In this document: in pieces, positions 40,998-49,410 of the stretch | How the letters are laid out: the number at the start of each line of letters is the position of its first letter | Position numbering within the stretch: the first letter of the stretch is position 1 | Origin: Bradyrhizobium sp. CSA112 | Lineage (GTDB): Bacteria > Pseudomonadota > Alphaproteobacteria > Rhizobiales > Xanthobacteraceae | Reading direction: 5' to 3' | Assembly: GCF_029051645.1 (NCBI RefSeq) | Contig: NZ_JAACFS010000010.1 | Location: 62,001-126,000, forward strand | Length of the DNA: 64,000 nucleotides | Notes under the pieces: model-generated | Databases searched by the model: none | Seen by the model: only the letters and a program-made list of their open reading frames with translations | Told to the model about the DNA's origin: nothing | Program-made: the position numbers and the translations under genes

Positions 40998-42647
40998 TCA
41001 GAAGTCCATGCCGCCCATACCACCCATGCCGCCGCCAGGAGGCATGCCGGCGCCGCCTTGGTTTTTCTTCGGCACTTCGGCCACCATGGCTTCCGTGGTG
41101 ATCAGGAGCGCCGCGACCGAGGCCGCGTTCTGGATCGCCACGCGAACCACCTTGGTCGGGTCGATGATGCCCTTGGAGACCAGATTGCCGTATTCGCCGT
41201 TCTGCGAGTCGAAGCCGTAGGAGTACTGCTCCTTCTCGAGGATCTTGCCGAGGATGACGGAGCCGTCTTCACCGGCGTTGATCGCGATCTGGCGGGCCGG
41301 CCAAGACAGCGCCTTGCGCACGATCTCGACGCCGGTCTTCTGGTCGTCGTTCTGGGTCTTGAGGCGCTTGAGCTGCTCGGTGGCGCGGAGCAGGGCGACG
41401 CCGCCGCCCGGCACGATGCCTTCTTCAACCGCCGCACGGGTCGCATGCATCGCGTCATCCACGCGATCCTTGCGCTCCTTCACCTCGACTTCGGTCGCGC
41501 CGCCGACGCGGATCACCGCGACGCCGCCCGCGAGCTTGGCCAGACGCTCCTGCAGCTTCTCACGGTCGTAGTCCGAGGTGGTTTCCTCGATCTGCGCCTT
41601 GATCTGGGCCACGCGGGCCTCGATGTCGACCTTCTTGCCGCCCCCGCTGACGATGGTGGTGTTTTCCTTGTCGATCATCACCTTCTTGGCGCGACCGAGC
41701 ATCTGCAGCGTGACGTTCTCGAGCTTGATGCCGAGGTCTTCCGAGATCGCCTGACCGCCGGTCAGAACGGCGATATCTTGCAGCATGGCCTTGCGGCGAT
41801 CGCCGAAGCCCGGAGCCTTGACGGCCGCGACCTTTAGGCCACCACGCAGGCGGTTGACCACGAGGGTAGCGAGGGCTTCGCCTTCGACGTCTTCGGCGAT
41901 AATCAGAAGCGGCTTGCCGCTCTGCACCACGGCTTCGAGCAACGGCAGCAGTTCGTTCAGCGAGGACAGCTTCTTCTCGTTGATCAGGACATAGGCATCG
42001 TCCATTTCAACGCGCATCTTGTCGGCGTTGGTGATGAAGTAGGGCGAGATGTAACCGCGGTCGAACTGCATGCCTTCAACGACTTCAAGCTCGGTCTGGA
42101 GCGACTTGGCTTCCTCGACCGTGATGACACCCTCGTTGCCGACCTTCTTCATGGCGTCGGAGAGGAACTTGCCGATTTCGGCGTCGCCGTTGGCGGAGAT
42201 GGTGCCAACTTGGGCGATTTCGTCGTTCGAGGTGACCTTCTTGGAGTTCTTGACAAGGTCGGCGACCACGGCTTCCACCGCCAGGTCGATACCGCGCTTC
42301 AGATCCATCGGATTCATGCCGGCCGCGACCGACTTGGCGCCTTCACGGACGATCGCAGCCGCGAGAACGGTGGCGGTGGTGGTGCCGTCGCCGGCAGCGT
42401 CCGCCGATTTGGAGGCGACTTCGCGCACCATCTGGGCGCCCATGTTCTCGAACTTGTCCTCAAGCTCGATCTCCTTAGCGACGGTGACGCCGTCCTTGGT
42501 CATGCGGGGGGCGCCGAATGACTTGTCGAGCACGACGTTGCGGCCCTTCGGACCGAGCGTCACTTTTACCGCGTTGTTGAGAATATCGACACCGCGGAGC
42601 ATGCGATCGCGGGCATCAACGCCAAATTTGACTTCTTTTGCTGACAT
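40998..42647 (-). CDS. groEL: 60-kDa chaperonin GroEL
   Basis: A 549-residue chaperonin subunit, full length. The N-terminal AKEVKFGVDARDRMLRGVDI, the ATP-site motifs in VTLGPKGRNVV and AGDGTTTATVLA, and the C-terminal GGMGGMGGMDF tail are all present. It forms the 14-mer folding chamber with GroES, encoded 35 bases upstream. Bradyrhizobium carries several groESL copies; this one has a CIRCE-like operator instead of a visible sigma-54 promoter, so heat/HrcA control is more likely than nif control. Confidence 0.97.
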   Translation of the reverse strand: MSAKEVKFGVDARDRMLRGVDILNNAVKVTLGPKGRNVVLDKSFGAPRMTKDGVTVAKEIELEDKFENMGAQMVREVASKSADAAGDGTTTATVLAAAIVREGAKSVAAGMNPMDLKRGIDLAVEAVVADLVKNSKKVTSNDEIAQVGTISANGDAEIGKFLSDAMKKVGNEGVITVEEAKSLQTELEVVEGMQFDRGYISPYFITNADKMRVEMDDAYVLINEKKLSSLNELLPLLEAVVQSGKPLLIIAEDVEGEALATLVVNRLRGGLKVAAVKAPGFGDRRKAMLQDIAVLTGGQAISEDLGIKLENVTLQMLGRAKKVMIDKENTTIVSGGGKKVDIEARVAQIKAQIEETTSDYDREKLQERLAKLAGGVAVIRVGGATEVEVKERKDRVDDAMHATRAAVEEGIVPGGGVALLRATEQLKRLKTQNDDQKTGVEIVRKALSWPARQIAINAGEDGSVILGKILEKEQYSYGFDSQNGEYGNLVSKGIIDPTKVVRVAIQNAASVAALLITTEAMVAEVPKKNQGGAGMPPGGGMGGMGGMDF

Positions 42648-42682
42648 GTTTTGTTCCCTTCGAAAGGTGATTGGGAAGACGC

Positions 42683-43000
42683 TTACGCGGCATGCTTCTT
42701 GGCGGCGGAAGCGTCGGTGAGAACACCCATGATGTCGCCCTCCTTCATGATCAGGAGCTCCTGGCCATCAATCTTGACCTCGGTGCCCGACCATTTACCG
42801 AACAGCACGCGGTCGCCGACCTTGAGGTCGATCGGGATCAGCTTGCCGGATTCGTCGCGGCTACCCGGGCCGACGGCGATGACTTCGCCCTGCGAGGGCT
42901 TTTCCTTGGCACTGTCGGGAATAATGATGCCGCCAGCGGTCTTGTCTTCGGCGTCGATGCGCTTGACCACGACGCGATCGTGAAGCGGACGGAATTTCAT
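42683..43000 (-). CDS. groES: 10-kDa co-chaperonin GroES
   Basis: A 105-residue co-chaperonin: MKFRPLHDRVVVKRIDAEDK, the mobile loop with GGIIIPDSAKEKPSQG, VGDRVLFGKWSGTEVK and the C-terminal IMGVL. AAGGAGGAC lies just upstream of the ATG. It caps the GroEL chamber. It is the first gene of the groESL operon. Confidence 0.96.
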   Translation of the reverse strand: MKFRPLHDRVVVKRIDAEDKTAGGIIIPDSAKEKPSQGEVIAVGPGSRDESGKLIPIDLKVGDRVLFGKWSGTEVKIDGQELLIMKEGDIMGVLTDASAAKKHAA

Positions 43001-43041
43001 GGAGTCCTCCTTAAGTTTCTGAAACTGCTATGATTTCTAAA

Positions 43042-43068
43042 TTGGCAATCGGGAATAGCGAGTGCTAT
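43042..43068 (-). promoter_or_regulatory. Degenerate CIRCE (HrcA operator) upstream of groES
   Basis: On the coding strand the sequence is ATAGCACTC-GCTATTCCC-GATTGCCAA. Compared with the consensus TTAGCACTC-N9-GAGTGCTAA, the left half matches 8 of 9, the spacer is exactly 9, and the right half matches 7 of 9. It ends 42 bases before the groES start. It predicts repression by HrcA at normal temperature, with reduced affinity. Confidence 0.7.
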
Positions 43069-43291
43069 TCACGCCGCAAATAAGCCCGCTTGGCGGACTC
43101 GCAAGTGCCTGCCGAAACGATATTCGGCTCGCTGCGATGCCGAGGCCCTCACTCAATTGACCGCGGTTTTGGAAAGGCGCTCGGGGCGCGTGCCAAAGCG
43201 CGACTGGACGGGTGGGCACCGTAACGATGCGTGGAAGTCTGCAGCTAGACCCGCCTGCCGAAAGACACGGGAGGCTCGCTATGGTCACAAC

Positions 43292-43657
43292 CTACTTGAT
43301 CTCAATCGAGGTTTTTGCAGTCTCAGCATCAGAGCCCGGTGTACCATAGAGTTCCTTCAATTGGCGACCGGCTGTTTCAAACTGCGCATTTAGGAATTGC
43401 GCTTGTAGATTTGCAGCCTCTTGAAAGTCACTGCATCGAAGCAAATTTCGTGCATGATCAAATGCTGCATTCATATTCTGCGCGCCCAGTGAGAGCAGTT
43501 TCTTCGAAAAGTCCGTCGTCGGATTAGGAACCATTGAAGCCGATCTGTCGGCGGCTTCAATTAGGCGGGACACATTTTGCTCCGCTTGCTCGATGGCCTT
43601 CTCGACCATCTCTTTCACCTGTTCTGGGATTTGCAAACTCGATTTCAATTCAGCCAT
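43292..43657 (-). CDS. Phasin-family protein
   Basis: A 121-residue protein with the phasin pattern: helical throughout (EQVKEMVEKAIEQAEQNVS, LGAQNMNAAFDHARNLLRC, FQEAANLQAQFLNAQFETAG). Phasins coat polyhydroxyalkanoate granules. I chose the ATG at 43657 (MAELKSS); the frame starts at 43675. It lies upstream of groESL on the same strand, separated by a 220-base gap that contains the CIRCE-like site. Confidence 0.78.
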   Translation of the reverse strand: MAELKSSLQIPEQVKEMVEKAIEQAEQNVSRLIEAADRSASMVPNPTTDFSKKLLSLGAQNMNAAFDHARNLLRCSDFQEAANLQAQFLNAQFETAGRQLKELYGTPGSDAETAKTSIEIK

Positions 43658-43743
43658 TTCGCAACCCCTTCGCACTACCTACGGGCATCAATTGTTTGTC
43701 CTTCGACTCCTCATGGCATGATGCAAGAAGTCAAGATGCCTCG

Positions 43744-44706
43744 TCAGTTGAGTTCTTTTACGAACCTGATCAGCGCTGCATTGATGTCTTCTGGCCGCTC
43801 TTGCTGAGTCCAATGTCCACAATCCGGGAGCATGATGGTCTCACGTAGTTGAGGAACAAACTGTCCTAAATTCGCAATCAGCTTATCCGCGCCCGGAAAC
43901 CGAACTACGAGGTCGCGGTCACCCGCAACGTAAAGGGCTGGAATGGTCACCTTTGCGCCTGCCCACGGCGCAAGCAATTCCCAGTTTCGGTCAATGTTGC
44001 GATACCAGTTAAGTCCCCCACGAAATCCGGATCGCTTGAACTCGTTTGAGTAGAAGTCAATGTCGGTTTGAGTGATCCAAGATGGCATAGCGTTCAAAGG
44101 GATTCGACTGTCCAACCAGAAAACGCTCTTCGGAATCATTCCCACACTGGCCGATTCAACGTTCGCGCTTCCAGCGACACCGAGCAACATAGTGCTCAAT
44201 GACCGGTCAACATCCTTCTCGAGGTCAGCTTCCGCTATCCCCGGCTTCTGAAAATACAATTGATAAAAGATGGCGTCGTTCGTCTCGTTCATGGTAGTCG
44301 TCGGAGGGACGTCGCCGCGTGGACGGAATGGAACGCTAAGACCAACAACACCTTTGAACTTGTCGGGTCGAAATAGAGCCGAATGCCAAGCGACCGGTGC
44401 GCCCCAGTCGTGTCCCACGATGACCGCTTCCTTAAAACCAAGGGCCTCGACAAGACCGACCATGTCACCGGTCAGGTGAAGCAGGGTGTATTGGTCAATT
44501 GCTTCCGGTTTGTCGGTTTGGCCATAGCCGCGCATGTCAGGTGCGACAGCGCAGTAGCCAGCGCTTGCCAATGCCTTGAGTTGATGCCGCCACGAATACC
44601 AAGATTCGGGAAATCCATGACATAGCAGCACGAGGGGGCCTTCGCCTGCCGTCGCGACATGCATCTTGATCCCATTGGTCGTGAGGAACTTGTGCGTGAT
44701 TTCCAA
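43744..44706 (-). CDS. Alpha/beta hydrolase, epoxide-hydrolase-like
   Basis: A 320-residue enzyme. The oxyanion HGFPESWYSWRHQ, the nucleophile Asp in VIVGHDWGAPVAWH, the acid in VAGDRDLVVRF and the base His in DCGHWTQQERPE fit soluble epoxide hydrolases, where Asp replaces the usual Ser. A cap domain lies between residues about 135 and 230. It should hydrolyse an epoxide to a diol, or a haloalkane-type ester intermediate. It is monocistronic and cytosolic (no signal peptide). Confidence 0.85.
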   Translation of the reverse strand: MEITHKFLTTNGIKMHVATAGEGPLVLLCHGFPESWYSWRHQLKALASAGYCAVAPDMRGYGQTDKPEAIDQYTLLHLTGDMVGLVEALGFKEAVIVGHDWGAPVAWHSALFRPDKFKGVVGLSVPFRPRGDVPPTTTMNETNDAIFYQLYFQKPGIAEADLEKDVDRSLSTMLLGVAGSANVESASVGMIPKSVFWLDSRIPLNAMPSWITQTDIDFYSNEFKRSGFRGGLNWYRNIDRNWELLAPWAGAKVTIPALYVAGDRDLVVRFPGADKLIANLGQFVPQLRETIMLPDCGHWTQQERPEDINAALIRFVKELN

Positions 44707-44983
44707 AGCGGCCCCCCAAACAATCGTGTTTTATGAGAATTATTGGCCTATCGAATTACGCGCCGGTCAGCATCGAACCTTCGCCTGAGCATCTTCCGAA
44801 CTATTGAACATATACCGGCATTAGCAAACGAGTCTTTGAGACTAAGTGGGCCCGTCCCGTTTGGATCAATTGGATGCGCGGCGGAAGGCTTTGTGAGGGT
44901 TGGCGGCTTGTCGTTTGGCATGACAAAGAGATTTTGCGCAATATACGAAGTAATCGAGAAGCCGGCTACTTCTGCTCATGGCA

Positions 44984-46540
44984 GATTTTGTTGCAAAAGT
45001 CGGTTGAGACAGGCCTCGAGGCGTGATTCCGTTGTGCTGACGCGAATCGCGGCGGGGTCGATCCATGATGGGCCGTCTGAAGAGTGACCAAGGTCAACTG
45101 TTCTACGAGTTTCGTCTTGGCGATGCAGTCCCCGAAGATCATCTGGTGCGCAAGATCGACACTGCTCTTGATCTGTCCTGGCTGCGCAGCGAACTTGCAC
45201 CTCATTATTCGTCCACGGGTCGACCGTCGATCGATCCGGAGTTGATGATCCGGATGCTGATCGTAGGGTATGTCTTTGCGATCCGCTCGGAGCGATTGAT
45301 CTGCCGCGAAGTACAGGTGAAACTCGCCTATCGCTGGTTCTGCAGGCTCGGTATCGAGGACGCCATCCCGGATCATTCGGCGTTCTCACGCGCTCGCAAC
45401 GAGCGTTTCCGCGATGGGGATGTCTTTCGTCGCGTGTTCGAGCGGGTCGTCGAGGCGTGCATTGCCGCCGGTCTGGTTGGCGGCGAAGGCTTTGCGGTCG
45501 ATGCGAGCCTGATCCAAGCCGATGCCAACAAGCAGCGCTCGATCGCGGGTAAGGATTGGCGCAGGGATCGCGATCCGGCGAGGTCCCGCCGCGCCGTCAA
45601 GGAGTATCTGGCGACCCTCGACGATACGGCGTGGGGCGCCGCCAGCGACGTTATCCCGAAGTTCTTCTCGCCATCGGATCCTGCGGCGCAGTGGACCGGA
45701 GCGCACAAGGGGCCAGCATTCTTCGCTTACTCCGACAACTATCTCGTCGACGTGAAGTTCGGCGTCATCGTCGACGTTGAGGCGTCCCGCGCCATTCGCC
45801 AGGCCGAGGTTGGCGCCGCAAGGACCATGATCGAACGGACAGAAGAGCGCTTCGGCCTCAAGCCGGAGCGGCTTGTTGGGGATACCGCTTACGGGGCAGC
45901 TCCGATGCTGAACTGGCTGGTCGAGGAGAAAGGCATCGCGCCACATATTCCTGTATTCGACAAATCGAAGCGCGATGACGGCACCTTCTCGCGTGGCGAC
46001 TTTCGATATGATCCGGCCAGCGACGTCTACCATTGCCCGGGCGGAAAGCAGCTGGGAACGAGCGGCACGGTACACGAGGGAAAGACGCTTCTGTATCGCG
46101 CCAGCAAGCTCGACTGCGATATATGTCCACTCAAACCCCAGTGCTGCCCCAAGGAACCATCACGCAAGATCCCGCGCGATATCCATGAACATGCCCGAGA
46201 CGTCGCCCGTTCGCTCGCTGGCACCGAGGGCTTTGAGCAGTCGCGACGTGAGCGCAAGAAGATCGAGATGCGGTTCGCACACCTGAAGCGCATCCTGAAG
46301 CTCGGCCGGCTTCGACTGCGTGGTCCACGAGGTGCCCAGGATGAGTTTGTTCTGGCCGCTATTGCTCAGAACCTCCGGCGACTCGCAATCCTGGTCGCGC
46401 GGCCGCCACCCACTGAGGCCCTGTGCATCGTGTAGCGTTTGGAGTTGCGTAGATGGCGTCAGGGCTGGCGGATCAAACCCGGCCGCTCATGCGAAGTGGC
46501 TGACCGTCCATCGGCAGCCGCCGACTTTTGCAACAAAATC
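44984..46540 (+). mobile_element. Insertion sequence with perfect 20-bp inverted repeats
   Basis: GATTTTGTTGCAAAAGTCGG (44984-45003) and CCGACTTTTGCAACAAAATC (46521-46540) are perfect inverted repeats bracketing one transposase gene. A GGCA tetramer flanks both outer ends (44980-44983, 46541-46544) and is a candidate target duplication. The element is 1,557 bp and looks complete. Confidence 0.85.
45065..46435 (+). CDS. DDE transposase (IS1182/IS5 group)
   Basis: A 456-residue transposase. The N-terminal DUF772-like domain has STGRPSIDPELMIRMLIVGY and WFCRLGIEDAIPDHSAFS. The catalytic core has EGFAVDASLIQADANK, DNYLVDVKFGVIVDVEASRA and ERLVGDTAYGAAPMLNWL. A Cys-rich tail (CDICPLKPQCCPKEP) precedes a C-terminal acidic site in KKIEMRFAHLKRIL. 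It is quite different from the IS1182 transposase at 38570, so this is a second lineage. It is intact and lies 61 bases inside the left repeat. Confidence 0.9.
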   Translation: MMGRLKSDQGQLFYEFRLGDAVPEDHLVRKIDTALDLSWLRSELAPHYSSTGRPSIDPELMIRMLIVGYVFAIRSERLICREVQVKLAYRWFCRLGIEDAIPDHSAFSRARNERFRDGDVFRRVFERVVEACIAAGLVGGEGFAVDASLIQADANKQRSIAGKDWRRDRDPARSRRAVKEYLATLDDTAWGAASDVIPKFFSPSDPAAQWTGAHKGPAFFAYSDNYLVDVKFGVIVDVEASRAIRQAEVGAARTMIERTEERFGLKPERLVGDTAYGAAPMLNWLVEEKGIAPHIPVFDKSKRDDGTFSRGDFRYDPASDVYHCPGGKQLGTSGTVHEGKTLLYRASKLDCDICPLKPQCCPKEPSRKIPRDIHEHARDVARSLAGTEGFEQSRRERKKIEMRFAHLKRILKLGRLRLRGPRGAQDEFVLAAIAQNLRRLAILVARPPPTEALCIV

Positions 46541-47056
46541 GGCACTTTTCGGACGTCGCACGCAGATGCAGCAATACCCGGTGTTGAGGGAAGAGCGGAC
46601 ATCGGGAAGACCTCTCTAGAAGGAAAACAAGACATCCCAAAATTCCGGCGTAGGGAAGGGCGCCTGAAATACATTTCGATCCGACTAACCGTGGCGACCT
46701 CACCAAAGCCGACGTCGATTTCTATGTGTTCGCTCCCCTGCGGCTCCCCTCCGCAATTTGAATGAGGAGTATTGCGCTTGGCTGGAGCAATTATCTGCAG
46801 CGGGCCCAAACCTTCACAGGGTTGAGATCCGCTCAGGACGAGGTTGAAAAAACTCCCGACAAGGCCGTTCTGGTGCGGAAGCGAACCTCGGCGAGCGTTC
46901 GATGTCCCGCTCTTCTCCCGAACGCGGATAGTTCATCGACACCACGACCACCCAGTTTGTGTCAGAAGTTATCGCCCACGGCGAACGGCGAACGGACATC
47001 ACCGTGCCGCGGCGGTGCGTCGCAATCAGCCTGAGATCAGGCAGTCTCGGTAATAC
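46541..47056. other. Non-coding stretch right of the insertion sequence
   Basis: No gene is apparent in these 516 bases. It carries palindrome copy 4 (46801-46829). Confidence 0.35.
46801..46829. repeat. Dispersed palindromic repeat, copy 4
   Basis: CGGGCCCAAACCTTCACAGG followed by GTTGAGATC. It shares CGGGCC, AACCTT and GGTTGAG with the copy at 51539. It is intergenic, like the others. Confidence 0.45.
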
Positions 47057-48418
47057 TCACTCGCTGCGGTAAGTAGCCCAAATAATCGTGTCTAGCTCCG
47101 CGATGTTCTTGGCGGGATAACTTGGATTGCCTCGTAACGCCGCTCGGAGTTTCAGTGCCAAATCGACGTATCGTTCTCCCTCGGTCGACCCGCGAGGAGC
47201 CTTGAAACCGGTGTCGCTCAGGTAGTCCCAAACAGGATTGTTCAAAACGGGATACAGTTCGGGGAAGCGAAGGCATAACATCTCTGAGAAAAATGCGCCT
47301 CTGGCAGAAACTCTCAACTTGCTCAGACGATCGATCTCTGCGACCAACAGGTCGTCACGCTCTTCTGGATCGCAATCCTCAATGACCAGAAAACTGCGAG
47401 CAAGTTCTTGGAAATTGCTACCCTTGCCGACACGCTCCCATCCGCTTCCTTGTAGGCGGTCACCAACCCCATGGCTCCAGTACTTCGACAGCCGCTCATA
47501 AAAGCCCTCGTTGGTAATTCGCGCGGCAGCACAATTCCGAAAAAGCTTCATCAGGCCGGTCTTATGCTTTTTGTACTGCAAGAGCTGCTGTCTCCGCTGC
47601 TGAAGCAGCTTCCTCGTGCCGTTCGCCCGCGGAAGCCGTAGCGGTACGACCTCGGTGCCGGCGCTATTGGTTGCACTGCCCTGCCTCCTGCCGGGCGTTC
47701 TTGGAGCTTCCGTGTACTTTTTTAGCCAGTCCTCGGAAACCGGCACGCAAGCGTCTTCGATATCCTTCACCCAGCGCTTTGCATCGATGAATTGATTTCG
47801 AGACATTGTGCAGAAGATGTTAGCCTCGTAGTTGCTGTCAAATGCCGCGCGCGTGAGATTCGACGATCCAATAATTGCGAAGTGCTTGCCATCTGCGTTC
47901 ATCCAGAAGACAGCTTTCGGATGAAACCCGTTGATTTGCTCGGCCACCTTGAAGCAGTTCGCCCTCCCCTCCGGAAGCCAGGCCAATACCTTGAGGCACG
48001 CATCCTTGCGCGTGATACCGAAGTCCTTACCGATAATGATTCTGAACCGCCGGCATTGCGGGTTCAGCTTTAAGCCCTCATCCCAGTCCGTGAGGTATGC
48101 GCTAACAATGTACAGCTCGACTGCGTCTCTGAACGCGGTCCTGTAGTTTATTGCCAGCCCCGCAGGCCCCTGGGGCCGATGAAGCATCAGTTCCAATGCG
48201 CTCCCCCAGAGCTTCCCGTACCAAGACGAGCCTCGAGCCGACGGCTGCCTCGCCGAAAGAAGTCTAATCTCTAGATCATTGTGGCCCACGCAGGCAAAAG
48301 GACTTAGATTTGAAACACTCCGCGGTCCACATGAACCTTCGCGGTCCTGTACCTTCGAACGGTAATGATCTGCCGTAGAGCTACTAACTCTCGCATTCAA
48401 GGAGACGAGTGGCTCCAT
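47057..48418 (-). CDS. PLD-like (single HKD) nuclease-type protein
   Basis: A 453-residue protein with one clear phospholipase-D-type HKD motif: the His/Lys pair in GFHPKAVFWMNADGKHF followed by AIIGSSNLTRAAF (about residues 165-195). A single HKD implies a dimer, as in BfiI-type nucleases. The C-terminal 200 residues have a basic stretch (LLQQRRQQLLQYKKHK) and a helical domain I do not recognise. The start is uncertain: the first 21 bases overlap the upstream hydrolase gene and the true start may be further in. It could be a DNA-repair or defence nuclease; no methylase or helicase lies beside it. Confidence 0.68.
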   Translation of the reverse strand: MEPLVSLNARVSSSTADHYRSKVQDREGSCGPRSVSNLSPFACVGHNDLEIRLLSARQPSARGSSWYGKLWGSALELMLHRPQGPAGLAINYRTAFRDAVELYIVSAYLTDWDEGLKLNPQCRRFRIIIGKDFGITRKDACLKVLAWLPEGRANCFKVAEQINGFHPKAVFWMNADGKHFAIIGSSNLTRAAFDSNYEANIFCTMSRNQFIDAKRWVKDIEDACVPVSEDWLKKYTEAPRTPGRRQGSATNSAGTEVVPLRLPRANGTRKLLQQRRQQLLQYKKHKTGLMKLFRNCAAARITNEGFYERLSKYWSHGVGDRLQGSGWERVGKGSNFQELARSFLVIEDCDPEERDDLLVAEIDRLSKLRVSARGAFFSEMLCLRFPELYPVLNNPVWDYLSDTGFKAPRGSTEGERYVDLALKLRAALRGNPSYPAKNIAELDTIIWATYRSE

Positions 48419-49143
48419 AAAGCCATTAGCGCGTGATTGAGCGGCTCTCCGGTGAACTGGATCTCGTGGCCGGCACCTTCGATCACCATGCGGGAAGCGC
48501 CGATGCGTTGCGCTAGGTCGTCACAGATTGCGTCGAACCCTGCACTATGCCCACCCGATATCACGAGTTTGGGGAAGGGGGCAGACGCCAGCTTAGCAAG
48601 CGGAGGTTCAGCCTCCCAGATCGGCCGACCGCGGCGGAAGACGGGTACGAGCGGCACTGCAGCGGCGATCAGTTCGGGGGAAAGAGCGCTCGGATCACTT
48701 CCCACAATTTCCAGGAAACGAATGACCCATTCCTCGTCCGGAGCCTTCTGATCCCAGAGAGAGCGAACCTCTCCTACGAGTGTCCTCGCTGCTTCATTGT
48801 GCTGGCCCAACGCGAAGGTGGCCGGCTCCAGTAATGTAATAGATAGAGCCGCTTCGGGACGGCGGGCGGCGGCGAACAGCACGCCGAGACCACCGTAGGA
48901 ATGCCCTACAAGGTGCGCGCCATTGCCCATGAGACCGGCAATGTCGTCGGCATCGACTAGAAAATCCTCACCTTGAGCCGCGGGACTTCGCCCATAACCA
49001 CGCCTGTCCGGAACTATCAGACGAAAGCCGCTGTCGGCGAGCGGTCGCTGAGCCTGCCACTCGTCGGATGCTGTTGCCAGTGAACCGTGCACTAACACGA
49101 CGGGCACGCCCGACCCCCATGCTTCCATGAACAAATCGCTCAT
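48397..49143 (-). CDS. Alpha/beta hydrolase
   Basis: A 248-residue serine hydrolase: VVLVHGSLATASDEW (oxyanion strand), IVPDRRGYGRS, the nucleophile in LVGHSYGGLGV, and the catalytic His in IEGAGHEIQFTG. The Asp is probably in the VISGGHSAGFD region. It is related to small esterase/lactonase-like enzymes; the substrate is unknown. Its 3' end overlaps the annotated start of the PLD-like gene by 22 bases, so the two may be co-transcribed. Confidence 0.8.
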   Translation of the reverse strand: MSDLFMEAWGSGVPVVLVHGSLATASDEWQAQRPLADSGFRLIVPDRRGYGRSPAAQGEDFLVDADDIAGLMGNGAHLVGHSYGGLGVLFAAARRPEAALSITLLEPATFALGQHNEAARTLVGEVRSLWDQKAPDEEWVIRFLEIVGSDPSALSPELIAAAVPLVPVFRRGRPIWEAEPPLAKLASAPFPKLVISGGHSAGFDAICDDLAQRIGASRMVIEGAGHEIQFTGEPLNHALMALWSHSSP

Positions 49144-49410
49144 TACTCGACCACCCTTTCAATTCGGCAAGGCTTTGGCTCGCTCCACTTCAGACGACAG
49201 GGGAGACCCTAGTTGGGCGGGGTATTAGCCATAGGTCGAGAACGGCTAGTAGGAGAAGGTGTCCGGGCGGATTGTTCCGCAGCGATCACGAGGGGCCGAT
49301 CCTATGAGAGCGCAACTGCCTGTTCATACTAGCAAACGTTCCGCGTACATGGCAGCGCGTGGCCGGCTGAGCCGGTTCGTGCGGGACGTTATAAAGGTGA
49401 GCGTCACGCT

